A stretch of 64,000 nucleotides of DNA from Dermacentor variabilis. Its lineage: Eukaryota; Arthropoda; Arachnida; Ixodida; Ixodidae. The translations under genes and the position numbers were made by a program. Each line of letters starts with the position of its first letter. Position 1 is the stretch's first letter. Below are positions 20,061-32,160 of the stretch, in pieces. Location: assembly GCF_050947875.1 (NCBI RefSeq), contig NC_134577.1, positions 67,677,139 to 67,741,138 on the forward strand, given 5' to 3'. Below the pieces are notes generated by a model, which saw nothing but the letters and a program-made list of their open reading frames with translations, was not told the DNA's origin and did no database searches.

Positions 20061-23000
20061 CCACCGTGCTTGCGGCGTAGGTGCCGTACACGTTTACGAA
20101 CGGCTGCAAATCAATTATCACGAAGCACCGTTTCCTTCTTTCGGAACCCATCATCCACACCTCCGCTCGGAGCCCGTATTTAATCAAGCCCGCTAACCAC
20201 CGAAGTCGTAGCGGGCCGGCTACAAAGTTGGCCCAAACTCGGTTTGGTTTGCTTACGATTGTTACAATCCGCTGTAAACGTGTAGCGAGAGGACCCCGGT
20301 GTTCGGCAGCTGTAATGCCAGCCGTACTCGGTGAGATACCGTCCCGGCAGCCTTCGCGGGTGCGTACACGCGCGGTCTGAAGAGACTAACCCTGTCAAAA
20401 AAAGTGAGACGCGACGTGCGGCAATTGTGGCGCGACACTCGTTTTTATTTATGCAGCGCTGTTTGTCACCTCCCCCCCCCCCTCCATGGCGGCGGAGTCG
20501 GCAGACGTCGCACTTCCTACGCGCGGACTGATGGATGAGCCGCAAAAAACACTACAGCGAGCACCCCCTGACTCTGCCCCCCCCCCCCCCCCTCCCGACG
20601 CTTCAAGTCATTTATCTATTACTTTTAGCCCTCTTTCTGTATGTTCTTTGCCTTCCTCCCGGCACCTGCGGCTCACAGATTTGACCTTTAGGCGCGGAAA
20701 CCACAGGTGAGCGTCGGTTTCGGGACCGCGTGCAAATCCGGAAAGGTCAAATCTGCTCGCTAAACCGAATGGAAAAAGTTAGGAGCGAAGGAAGCGAGAA
20801 CGAGGTGACGGAGGTCGACGCGATGTACGGCAAAAGGCGCGGGCGCGCGCGCTTCTTTCTTTCTTTATTTTTTTGCGAGTACCCTCCCCGCGTGGGTGTC
20901 TGCACGGCCAGTGCATTACGCGGTGTAGTCACGCGATTAATGGACGAGAAAAAGGTCAGCTAGGCGGTTTGTCTTCCGACTCGGAGCTGTTACCGCCACG
21001 TAGCGTCTTCTACAAAAATTACTATAGGGTCTGGGGGAACTACTAGAGGGAACTACCAGAGGGCTCTGGCGACTACGGATGCTTCAAGTGCGGCGGTTCA
21101 GCCGGCGTGGGAATGTCTCGGGCAGTGCCGGTACTTGTCTAAAAATTCGTTCTTCTGGCCTCAAATGACTTCGTGACTTCGCAATATCGAGGGCGTTGTA
21201 AATTCAATCGTTCGCCGCGTCCCCGCGGATGATGAATTTGCATTGGTACTGATTCCCCTCGCTGCTGTACTTAGACAACTGTGCGAGTGCTTGGGAGTTT
21301 GTAGAGAGAAACTCACGTCGCAAAGAACGCTTGAAGTCACAAGCACGAAGACGAGACAAATTCATGTACTAACGATCGTCGCCATGACATAGCTGAACGG
21401 TAACACTTGCATAGTTCTCTTTAGTAGCTTTCGAAGGAAATTTTAGAGTGGCAGCGCAGTACGACACGGTGGCATTCGCCACAATCCCTGAAACTTCTCT
21501 GGCGCTATACTAGCTGACATATTCTTGTGGCAATAAAGGCAAATATTAAAGAGGCATAACACGCACAAATGAGGGCTCTCCTGAAAGTATTCCCGCAATT
21601 TTAGAAGGAGAAAACACAAACATCTTCCTTACAACAGTAAATCAATACGTAAAAGAACACCCCTAAGTGGTATATTGGACCTATCGTTACTTATTCCTTG
21701 TTCTTTTTGCTTTTCCTTTCCATGTCTCGGTAAATGATATAAGCCGTCGCACGTGGTAGCTCTGCTGGTTAATCATCTGATCCAAGAAAACAAAAGCCGG
21801 ACTACTCGGCGCGGTAACACAGGTGCAGAAGCTCCGCCCCCGTACAGCTTTTCTTTCACTGCCGCGGAAAATTGTCGATGAGTATAAAGGAGGATCATAA
21901 AAGGAAATAATGCGGGACTGTCTGATTTCTGAAGCAACTTATACGCAGCGCGAATGATGAACGTTCCTGGGTCGAACTTGAGTTAACTCAACTACGGGTC
22001 AGGTCATCTTTAGGAACCCTGCACAACAGTGCATAGCAGACTCAAGTATCGCTAAAGCGGTATTGTGGATACAGAAAGTGACGCGTCTTCGAAGCTACAT
22101 TCTTTAGAAATGCTTTAACCAACAATTTGCGCGAGCTGTGTGCCCGCCACATTGGCCCGCCAACTTAATTTTACTTTTGCTCTTGTTTTATATCAACATT
22201 AAAAAATCACAACGAAGTGCACTTTTGCTTCAGGTATACATATACTTCTTTTCTTTTGCGTTTAAAAATGCAGCTACGAAGATCAATTTGCGGTTTATTC
22301 ATTGTGCTTTAGCATATAACACTGATATTACTTTGCCTGAACGTCTCTTCGAGGACACCGTGAGTCTTATCAGTTCTGTTTCTCGCAGTAACCTGGGCAG
22401 AAAGCGCGATAATTCATTGCGCTCCATACGTGAATACACGGAAAAATCCTCTACGGTATTTACTGTAGTGGAGACATGGAACCCTTGAATACGGCGATGT
22501 TCTGTTCAAGACACGTCTATACTATGGGAGATAGAGCAGTTGTATAGCACCATTCTCTGTATTCGTTTAACGTGTCAGGTATAGTATGATCGCTCCACCA
22601 TTCATGACAGAAAGACAAAGCCCAAATCGCTGTAGTACAGTCGCCTGAATCTTAATTGACTGTTCCAGAATTTTAGGCTTAGAATTGGTTCCTGTAAGCT
22701 GTATCTAACTGCTCAATCACTGGCCTTTCAGGGAAAATCAAGTCGCTTGAAATGGTGGAATGGGTGATCGGGTTTCTAAATGCCTTACTAAGGAAAACAT
22801 AGAGAACCTTTTCTCAAAAAAAAAAAAAAAGGATAACTTCAGATTTGTTAGTCGTGATCTACTTCTTGTTTGGGCACACAAGGTAGCAAGCATTTATCCC
22901 TTGTACCATTGTGCGGATCAAGGTCTTTTTCAAAAGGGGGGGGGGTGGGGGTATTGATCTTAAAGTTATCATTGATGATGATGATGATAATGAGTTATTT

Positions 23001-24145
23001 TTTACGTGCTGTTGGGTTCTCTTCAATAATTATCGAACCTTTCTTGTCTCTCCAGCGCAAAAGGTCAGCGAAAGCTTAGAAGTACTACTTCGTGGGCTGG
23101 TCACGTGCCGTACGCTTACACTGCGCACGCAAGTCTTGAGAGGCGGGAGGTTAGGACATCCGGACATCCCCCTTTATCGGCGCATGCTTGTACAGAAGTA
23201 GATATTAAAGAGTAAATGCGTCCATTAATATGCTCATTTTCTATATGCTCACAATATACTCGTAATGTGTTAATATGATCATCTTATCGTTCCACTGTGG
23301 CTGAGTTAGCTAGTGCACCGCAAAAAACTGAACACTCATTAAAAGCTCGACAGATCAGATTTATTCAGCACATCATACTGAGCGCTGCGTCCATTTCAGT
23401 GCCCTTGAATTCAGTCATTCCCAACCCTTCTCAGTCGATAGATGTGCCTGACACGTGTTTCTAAGTCAGTCAAAATGGCAAGTCGCTTTACTTTTGCTTA
23501 TGCTTCACCCGAAGAAGAACGGCTATACAAGCGCATAGCTTAAAGTACGCGTGCTACTTTCGGCTGCATGACTGCAGATCTTGTGCACACCCCCACAATT
23601 CCCCCTCACAATGCCATTTTAAAATGTATCCCAGTGAAGTTCCTATATTGATGGAACGCATTCCTGATTCCATAGGACATAAGAGATGACGCTTTATAAA
23701 CACGCTTTCTCTTAGAAACCATACGTTCCGCGTGATACGCATAAGTCTGGAAGTTCCGTCATCGACCACAATCGTAATCCTATGGAAGGATCTTACGGGA
23801 GCACAGGAACCACATCTCCAATTAAAAGAAAAAAAAAGAGGAAAGTAGGATCGGTTGCACGTGTTGAATACGCGGTGCTATAAAATCATTTCATATGCGA
23901 ACCTTATTTTCCGCATGCCCGAGTGCAACTTCATTTCGAGTTAGCATCGAAACTCGGAGTCATTCCTTAACCATCACCATAGTTGTAGAGGAGCCAAATG
24001 ATGAAGTCTTATCATTCGCAATTTGTTCCGGCGAACGTTCGCGCTGTTTTGAAGTTGCGAGCATATTTACCTTGTTCGTGAGTGAAAAGCGATTCCTTCG
24101 CTTCTGCTAGGGTTGCCATCTGTTCTCGTCCGTCAAGCACCTGCA
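20061..24145. other. Stretch without recognisable genes
   Basis: Features are limited to two C tracts (near 20470 and 20577-20592), a small inverted repeat built on CAGATTTGACCTTT (about 20678-20757), a G-rich run at 22937-22950 and a short (GAT)n at 22975-22990. The open frame at 22138-22488 (116 codons) starts without context and resembles no family I know. Confidence 0.5.
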
Positions 24146-24171
24146 AGAGAGAGAGAGAGAGAGAGAGAGAA
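24146..24171. repeat. (GA)n microsatellite
   Basis: Thirteen GA units, followed by ACGTTTATTTGTAATG, which resembles the reversed polyadenylated end of a retroelement; no coding part attached. Confidence 0.9.
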
Positions 24172-25411
24172 CGTTTATTTGTAATGAGATAGGGGGACTG
24201 CGAAGATGAAAAAAAATGAAAGAAACGAAAATGTTACTGACCAAAGCCAAAAGGTTTATTACAATTACCGATCGCTTTCCGAGCACATTTATACGGCTGT
24301 GCGCCAATTTTGTGTTGGGTGCTTACCCGCAGAGCACCCGTTAGTGCGCAGCCATACAATCATCAACGCTGCTCCTCTGGCGGCCATTTTTCCAAGAAAT
24401 TATGCCTTCCAACCACTCAGAATGCCGGTGACAACTTCACGTTTGATCAATTCTGGATATTGTAAATAGTAAACAGCTACTTTTGCTTACATGATCGGCC
24501 ATGACATTGAAATTGCTGATACAACGGAAAGCATTGCACCGGATGCACGTATATAGAGCTGTGTATGTTGAGTGAGGTAAGAGCTGCACTATAGGCATCG
24601 CAGGCAGTTTTAATTGGAGGCAAACTTGGCAGGTGCGCCTCGAATGATAAATTGTTTGTCTAAACCGAAACAGCGCGAATTGGTAGGCTGCATGAAAGAG
24701 AGACATTCTTATTGAATGACAGGAAGTTATTCGGCATATATCTGGCGATCACTCAGGAAATGGTTGTTGTGGAACGACGAGTCGGTTCTGATGTACGTCG
24801 CTATAAAAAACGCGCGAGATAGTGTCGAGCAGCCTATATTGGCTTTTGTGTGTGTATATATATATAAATTCTAAATATTGTAAGGCAGTTTGTCATGCGC
24901 GTATCATGGACACGCATGCTTATATCGCCTTCCGTTTCCCTACCACGGTTGCGCTTTAAAACCAACAGCGCGCGCATGCGATCCCATAGATGAGATGAAT
25001 ACATATATACAGAAAAGTATCAGTCATAGCTCTCGTAGTATAGCCTTCTGAGCCGTTTCCCTTTTCTTTTTCTTCTCTTTTTGTTCTGAAAATAACCGTT
25101 GGCTTGACGAACCAACCGACTGAGCTACCTTTCCGGGCAACATTGAAGGATCACGAGTTCAAATCACATGTTATGTTCCTTTTTTTTCCCTCTTTTTTTT
25201 TCTTTCTTTTAATGTATTTTCCTTCCTTTTATCACTGTACGGAAACCCTCCTAAAAAAAATTATATATCCTCAATTATGTGTGGCCACACATGTGCAGGT
25301 CATAAATACCAGGTTCTCTAGCCGAGTGCCATCCATGCGGTATAACCGAGCTCAGATTGGTTCACCTTGACTGATCAAATAGGGCACCACTGTAGGTTAA
25401 ATGAGGCGTAC
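24172..25411. other. Stretch without recognisable genes
   Basis: A/T-rich with T tracts near 25180-25210. A GGTAGCTCAGTCGGTTGG motif on the minus strand at about 25130-25110 looks like the 5' half of a tRNA, but no B box follows it. Confidence 0.5.
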
Positions 25412-25423
25412 AACTCCTGCGGG
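25412..25423 (+). repeat. Target-site duplication, left copy
   Basis: AACTCCTGCGGG here is repeated exactly at 25665-25676, on the far side of the SINE. This marks the SINE as an insertion into the RTE element's leader. Confidence 0.85.
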
Positions 25424-25664
25424 ACCCGCCGTGGTTGCTCAGTGGTCATGGTGTTAGACTGCTGAGCACGAGGTCGCGGGATCGGACCGCGGCCACGGCG
25501 GCCGCATTTCGATGGGGGCGAAATGCGAAAACACCCGTGTACTTAGAATTAGGTGCACGTTAAAGAACCCCAGGTGGTCGAAATTTTCAGAGTCCTCCAC
25601 TACGGCGTGCATAATCAGAAAGTGGTTTTTGTCACGCAAAACGCCATAATTCAATTTTTAATTT
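25424..25664 (+). mobile_element. tRNA-derived SINE (Ruka-like), full length, plus strand
   Basis: The head CCCGCCGTGGTTGCTCAGTG, then GTTAGACTGCTGAGCACGAG and GGTCGCGGGATCGGACC, resembles a tRNA with A and B boxes. The body follows: GGCCGCATTTCGATGGGGGC, GTGCACGTTAAAGAACCCC, AGGTGGTCGAAATTTTC, TCCACTACGGCGTGCATAAT. An A/T-rich end (CAATTTTTAATTT) closes it. The flanking 12-bp duplication is perfect, which suggests a comparatively recent insertion. SINEs of this type have no protein and depend on LINE enzymes; which LINE is not shown here. Confidence 0.93.
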
Positions 25665-25745
25665 AACTCCTGCGGGGACGGTAGAGTATCCGTCTCCAGT
25701 GCAAGAGGACCGTGATTCAAATCCCGGTGCTGCGCAATTCTCCAC
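25665..25745 (+). promoter_or_regulatory. tRNA-like segment in the leader of the RTE element
   Basis: After the right-hand AACTCCTGCGGG comes GACGGTAGAGTATCC, then TCTCCAGTGCAAGAGGA, then CCGTGATTCAAATCCCGG. This has the layout of a tRNA D arm, an anticodon arm (TGC at the anticodon position) and a T arm with a GATTCAAATCC B box. It lies about 115-190 bp upstream of the first ATG of the long frame. It may be a captured tRNA/SINE head or a pol III-type internal promoter. That role is inference only. Confidence 0.5.
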
Positions 25746-28106
25746 CGGAAAATACAAAAAAAAAAACGTGTGCTGAGAAAATTGCACAAACAGGCCTGGA
25801 GTGCGGCCTGATCCCGGTGACCAGAACCGGTAACGCACTCTCTCACCAGAGCTGGATTGGCCACCCTAGTGCAGTACTTGGCCACAACCTCCTATATGAA
25901 TACAACAATCAAACCCCGGCCCTCAGTCCTCAGCAGCCGCGAAGCAACTGCCCACGGCGGCGGTCAGATCTGTAACGCTGCAGAGGGTGCTAAGAATACC
26001 TGGCTCCGGACAGGCCGCCATTGGAATCTGAACCTGGCAACGTTTAACGTTAGAACGCTATCTAGTGAGGCGAGTCTAGCAGTGTTATTGGAGGAATTAG
26101 AGGGTAGTAAATGGGATATAATAGGGCTCAGTGAGGTTAGGAGGACAAAAGAAGCATATACAGTGCTAAAAAGCGGGCATGTACTGTGTTACCGGGGCTT
26201 AGCGGAGAGACGAGAACTAGGAGTCGGATTCCTGATTAATAAGGAAATAGCTGGTAACATACAGGAATTCTATAGCATTAACGAGAGGGTGGCAGGTCTT
26301 GTTGTGAAACTTAATAAGAGGTACAAATTGAAGGTGGTACAAGTCTATGCCCCTACATGCAGTCATGATGACCAGGAAGTCGAAAGCTTTTATGAAGACG
26401 TGGAATCGGCGATGGGTAAAGTCAAAACAAAATACACTATACTGATGGGCGACTTCAATGCCAGGGTAGGCAAGAAGCAGGCTGGAGACAAGTCAGTGGG
26501 GGAATATGGCATAGGCTCTAGGAATAGCAGAGGAGAATTATTAGTAGAGTTTGCAGAACAGAATAATATGCGGATAATGAACACCTTTTTCCGCAAGCGG
26601 GTTAGTCGAAAGTGGACGTGGAGGAGCCCGAATGGTGAGACTAGAAATGAAATCGACTTGATACTCTGCGCGAACCCTGGCATCATACAAGATGTAGACG
26701 TGCTCAGCAAGGTACGCTGCAGTGACCATAGGATGGTAAGAACTCGAATTAGCCTAGACTTGAGGAGGGAACGGAAGAAACTGGTACACAAGAAGCCAAT
26801 CAATGAGTTAGCGGTAAGAGGGAAACTAGAGGAATTCCGGATCAAGCTACAGAACAGGTATTCGGCTTTAACTCAGGAAGAGGACCTTAGTGTTGAAGCA
26901 ATGAACGACTATCTCATGGGAACCATTAAGGAGTGCGCAATAGAAGTCGGTGGTAACTCCGTTAGACAGGAAACCAGTAAGCTATCGCAGGAGACGAAAG
27001 ATCTGATCGAGAAACGCCAATGTATGAAAGCCTCTAACCCTACAGCTAGAATAGAACTGGCAGAACTTTCTAAGTTAATCAACAAGCGTAAGACAGCGGA
27101 CATCAGGAACTATAATATGGATAGAATTGAACAGGCTCTCAGGAACGGAGGAAGCCTAAAAACAGTGAAGAAGAAACTAGGAATAGGCAAGAATCAGATG
27201 TGTGCATTAAGAGACAAAGCCGGCAATATCGTTACTAATATGGATGAGATAGTTCAAGTGGCTGAGGAGTTCTATAGAGATTTATACAGTACCAGTGGCA
27301 CCCACGACGATAGTGGAAGAGAGAACAGCCTAGAGGAATTCGAAATCCCACAGGTAACGCCAGAAGAAGTAAAGAAAGCCTTAGGAGCTATGCAAAGGGG
27401 GATGGCAGCTGGGGAGGACCAGGTAACAGCAGATTTGTTGAAGGATGGTGGTCAGATTGTTCTAGAGAAACTGGCCACCCTGTATACGCAATGCCTCATA
27501 ACCTCGAGCGTACCGGAATCTTGGAAGAACGCTAACATAATCCTAATCCATAAGAAAGGGGACGCCAAAGACTTGAAAAATTATAGACCGATCAGCTTAC
27601 TGTCCGTTGCCTACAAAGTATTTACTAAGGTAATCGCAAATAGAATCAGGAACACCTTAGACTTCTGTCAACCAAAGGAGCAGGCAGGATTCCGTAAAGG
27701 CTACTCAACAATAGACCATATTCACACTATCAATCAAGTGATAGAGAAATGTGCAGAATATAACCAACCCTTATATATAGCTTTCATTGATTACGAGAAA
27801 GCGTTTGATTCAGTCGAAACCTCAGCAGTCATGGAGGCATTACGGAATCAGGGTGTAGATGAGCCATATGTAAAGATACTGGAAGATATCTATAGCGGCT
27901 CCACAGCCACCGTAGTCCTCCACAAAGAAAGCAACAAAATCCCTATAAAGAAAGGCGTCAGACAGGGAGATACGATATCTCCAATGCTATTCACAGCATG
28001 TTTACAGGAGGTATTCAGAGGCCTGGAGTGGGAAGAATTGGGGATAAAAGTTGATGGAGAATACCTTAGCCATACAATATCACAAGCTAAATATGGCAGG
28101 TCATAG
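25746..28106 (+). mobile_element. RTE-clade LINE, long open frame, 3' part missing
   Basis: One 749-codon frame (25857-28106) carries an apurinic-type endonuclease: LATFNVRTL (about residue 60), WDIIGLSEVRR (86), LMGDFNARVG (196) and SDHRMV (288). Reverse-transcriptase motifs follow: NYRPISLLSVAYKVFTKV, EQAGFRKGYSTIDH, IAFIDYEKAFDSVE (about 640) and GVRQGDTISPMLF (about 700). This is the RTE style, and tick genomes often label the endonuclease part 'craniofacial development protein 2-like'. The frame leaves homology after GEYLSH, so the RT catalytic FADD motif, thumb and 3' UTR are absent. The copy is inactive as it stands, although the rest has no stop. Confidence 0.93.
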
Positions 28107-31100
28107 CCGGCCCGTAGTGTTCCCCTGAAGCGACGTTACCGCTTTGGTGCGCCACCAGGTTATTTCGGGGAGTTGGGGAGTTGGCTTGAGGAAGCTTTAA
28201 CTCGGGCCCAACTCCCATGACGCCTATTCAAATACATGTAAAAGGCAGAAACGCTTTTCTGAGATAACCACTGGGCCGATTTTAGTGAAATATGTTCCAT
28301 TTGAGGAGGAAATGTCAGATTGTAGTGACTGTTGAAAGCGGAATTTTCATTTAGGGCCTGAAGTGTTTAAGAGGAACTTTCAGAAATTGGTAAGCTTGAA
28401 AAAAAGAACAAAAGGTGGAAGCGCGAAGTTTATAAATTCGTAGCTCTGCACTAAGAACTGATATCTCAGTTCTGTAAACTGCATCCGTTAGAGCATCTAA
28501 AGCAGTCAAATTTGGTCTATCATTTTACATCTTACGTGCGTTTGTTACATTGTTTGCAAAGGTTTTGCAAAAGTCCCACTCACAATATTCGTGGTCTGTT
28601 TGAGAGCGATATATCATGCATAGATTTTGTCCGCTTTAGACGTGCTATTAAATACAATTTGCATAATTTTGATATTCTTTGTCACTGCTCAGTTACGCAG
28701 TTGTGAACTTCATAGTTTCGTTTTCTGAAAATGTGCGATTTCCAGCAGTTTTTATAAAAATATTGACGGAGCCTAAATAAAAAATTAGCTACCAACACTC
28801 GCTAGATTTTAACTTTTTCTTTTAAATGCAATGAACGCCATCACATATGGTGCAGTGGCTGCCCGAGAAAAATGATTTCTCCTTTCCCGTGTATATTGAT
28901 AGCAGCCCCCGAGCTAAAGCTTCCTCTTTGGAAAGAGCTCGGTTAGAAAACTTGCTTGCTAGTGAAATCGTGCGACTCCGAGGTGAATCTACCGAAGGTA
29001 CCTGCCACAACTTTAATGCAGTGTAATTTATTATCTTCACGTCATACGCGACGACCGGTGTGTGGAGTAAAAGCTGTCATGACGGCACCAAGGGTAAGCG
29101 ACGATCTTCGCATGGCAGACAGCGGACGCAGCGGCCATGAACACACGCACAAAAAAAGCAATGCGAGAATGGTTCACTCATAAAAGCCCAAAAGACAACT
29201 GAAAAACGATTGCCGAATGCTGGCAACACACGAAACAAACAAAAAGAAGCAAAAAGATATACAGAAGTCGTTTAGATTAAATGACCAAAAATAAAGGACA
29301 TAGCATCATGAACGAGTTAGTTAGCGTTTTTCTTTTCGCAGTTTTTTTGTGTGTGTTTTGTGGCACTTCTTTTTATTTCGTAAAGGGGTGTCCATAAAGG
29401 CGAATAAGTTTGGAGGTAAGCAAACATGGTCTACATGGGCACCAGCCCCCATCGTCCCTGCGTCAACATGCACCTACACTGAACCCGACTCGACCATGTC
29501 GTGCAAGTGCAAATCGGCAAGCAGACACAGTGGCAGGTGGTCCAGTCACATTCAGCCAATACGATTTCTTCATACGTGCGATGGTCCGGTGACAGATATG
29601 GGGCATTAAGGATCGCTAAGTCGGCGGAGTTCTACGGTGCCGGTGTTCCTTGCATGCTCAAGAAGAAAGGTGACAGATTTGTCCCTAACGAAGTTCGGCT
29701 CGGGATGTGCGTTCCTTGAATGCATTAATTTGGGGTGCGCCTGCGTATTTGCCTGTCCTTTTTTTTTTGTTAGCGTGCGTGTCCAATTGATATTGTTGGT
29801 ATGCATTATGCCCGTTCATCCATTTTTTTTTCGACTGTGTTTGTTTAATTATATTCCCGCTTGCTGAAGAAAATCTGCCTGGTATTGGCGGAGCCAATGC
29901 GGTCAACATCGATCGGAGCATCGTACTGAGAGTCTATACCAAACAGAAAAAAAGAAGAACGCTGTTCAAGACAGAGGCTGTCTTAGCACGGAATACAAAG
30001 CGAGAAACCGTAAACAGTTAAACGACATTCTAGAGCTTCTGAAAACGGTGTATGTATTACATCAGCAGCACTATAAAGCGTTACTGTTCATTCCTCGGGT
30101 AATCTCGCTATTGCGCGCACTCCGGGATAGGCACCATGACCTTCGAGCCGCGTCCTTGACAGCTTCGGCTTGTTGTTGGTAGTTTAACGTCCTTCAGGGG
30201 GCGTTAGGTGTCTCCACCACGTTCCGTTTTCTCGCGCGTACGAAATCTGGAACAGGCGATGGAGTGAATAAAGGCAGGTCGCTTGACGGTGTGCGAAAAC
30301 CCATCATTGCGGCACTTAATCGCATTTGCGAATTCGTGTCTGCGGGTCATTCTTTGCGTGGCGGCGAACGTACAGCGCTGTGTAGACCTTTTGTGGCACC
30401 ACGCTCATGGGAGCCGCCATGTTTGCCCACGTGACAGCGCCCGCCATCGAACACCTTTTCATCTGATTGAGCGCCTTCTGGTCGTTTATGACGGCCGCGG
30501 CAGCCGAAGGCACGGCTCAGACGGCCGCCATTTCGGACACTGCATGAGCATTGAGTGAGGTAAAAAAAATTTTCCGTAAGTGAATTGCTGGCAAGAACTT
30601 CCAAAGCGACCGTCGGTGCGGAATCGAAACAATGCAGATTCAACTCGTCGTCCAACATCTGGAGGAGCTTTTGCCGGCCCTTCCCTTCACCCGTTGGCCA
30701 TTTAGACTTGAACTGGTGTATTTTAAGGGACGCCAGTTTGCGTTCCTCAGAAAAAGGTGGCTAGATATGTAATGTAAAGTATAACTGTTTATCACTCAGC
30801 CCTCAAAATGCTGTTTGAGTTACAACGCAAAATAAGTGTATATAACTCGCACATCATGCAGAAAGACGGGAACATGCGCGTTTGATCGGCAAATGTCAGA
30901 TACATTATAGATTGCGTTTAGCGAATAATTGAGTGCAGCAACTCTTACCGCCTATTTATGCAGCTTGAAAGCGCCTCCCAGAGAAATTTTGCAAAACTCG
31001 GGTTTGCCTGACGAAGCAGGCGCATCCAGGAGGCTACCGCGTTGGACGGCCGACCACGGGCGTCCTACTGTCGTTCCGTCAATATTCGAGTTCTAAAAGC

Positions 31101-31484
31101 TGCGTCTCCTGTTCTAGCTTGTCCCGCCAATAAAGTAACTAGTAACTTGTAATTGAATTACTGTGACCATCTTCTTCACCGTCTTTCTGCAGGAAGGCGA
31201 GCTTTCTGGTAGGAACGCGGCCACCTGCGTGGGCCGATCCCGGAGGTAGTGCACAGCCGTGGCCAAAAAGAATAAAAAAAATTACGCGATTTTCAGGTTT
31301 CTGTTATTGCGTAGCACTTTTAATATATAAGTTTGAAAAGATTTAACATGAAATTCATGCGCTGTCGCCGTTTTGTTTCATGACATGTGTTTGTGGGCTG
31401 TCATTGTCAAAATTCCGAGTACTAACGTAGTCGAGAATAGAAGACAAGGTATGAACAGTGAGTGAGTGAGTTAGAACTTTATTT
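28107..31484. other. Stretch without recognisable genes
   Basis: The sequence just after the RTE breakpoint (28107-28800) is A/T-rich and may itself be an element that removed or displaced the RTE 3' end, but no family can be named. At 31190-31245 a short piece, GGCGAGCTTTCTGGTAGGAAC, matches the interior of the repeat at 34083-34811. The rest is unremarkable. Confidence 0.45.
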
Positions 31485-31735
31485 AGGTCCTGAGGGGAAA
31501 TCAATCCGGCGGCTCCACCCAGGTCGGGGCCGGTAGACAGAGTCCTTCGGCGACGGCCGGGGCCCTCTGGACAGCCTTGAGCTGAGCGATGAGCTCTGTG
31601 CTTCTGAGCGCTGAGTCCCAGGAAGACTGGTCGGGAAAGTCCGTGCTCGCGTTGGCAGGGCACAGCCAGAGCATGTGTTCGAAGTTGTTGTATTCGTGGC
31701 CGCAGTGTGGGCATTCAGTAGGAAGGTCAGGATTG
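31485..31735 (-). mobile_element. I-type LINE 3' end, minus strand
   Basis: On the minus strand a frame reads ECPHCGHEYNNFEHMLWLCP, a C-terminal zinc-knuckle (CCHC-like) segment. It continues SSWDSALRSTELIAQLKAVQ and PTWVEPPDL, then an AATAAAGTTCTAACTCACTC tail. Such CP.CG...HMLW.CP ends follow the RNase H domain in I/Jockey-group LINEs. Only the 3' end is present, as expected from 5' truncation. Confidence 0.75.
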
Positions 31736-31841
31736 ATCCTGCTTAGTGTTGTTGGTGTGATGTCCTAGTCTGCAACTGTCTGTAAGTGACGGCCTGTGCT
31801 TTTTTGAAGGTATGAGCAACTTTACTGATAGAACGGTGTGG

Positions 31842-31842
<1 letters not shown>

Positions 31843-31890
<48 letters not shown>
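31843..31890. repeat. (TA)n microsatellite
   Basis: An uninterrupted TA array of 24 units; its frames encode only Tyr-Ile repeats. Confidence 0.97.
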
Positions 31891-31891
<1 letters not shown>

Positions 31892-31939
31892 TTTGCATAT
31901 ACATATACCTAAACACATTCGCTCCCGCACAACTACACC

Positions 31940-32160
31940 GACACCGGATTTGCTGCATCGCGGGGCCCTTAACGCTTTCACGTGAAATATCATACAGATC
32001 CCACACGCAGTGGGAGTCGATGGTATGCGAAGCGTTTTACAGGTAGCTCGCAATAAAGTGTTGTGTGTGGGCTTTGGCAAAGCGTTGCCAAGTGGACGGA
32101 CGTGTCTTTTTGTAAATCGAGTAGTTGTGTCTGACGCAAGCGAGTGTGTGTGACGACAAC
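31940..32160 (+). repeat. Dispersed repeat, copy 1 of 2
   Basis: CGCGGGGCCCTTAACGCTTT is followed by TATGCGAAGCGTTTTACAGG, GGCTTTGGCAAAGCGTTGCC and TTTGTAAATCGAGTAGTTGT. The same series recurs at 42240-42440 in the same orientation. Its left end shares GGGGCCCTTAACGCT with the right terminus of the 3901-4518 element, so the families may be related. Confidence 0.7.

Noticed and set aside
20678..20757. Inverted repeat on CAGATTTGACCTTT
   Set aside because: Stem of about 14 bp with a long unpaired loop and no element ends; could be chance.
21755..21830. Possible tRNA/SINE head (GTGGTAGCTCTGCTGG)
   Set aside because: A-box-like only; no B box and no SINE body after it.
22138..22488. 116-codon plus-strand frame
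   Set aside because: No recognisable motif, splice context or composition shift.
25100..25180. Possible tRNA on the minus strand (GGTAGCTCAGTCGGTTGG)
   Set aside because: No B box or closing stems follow at the right distance.
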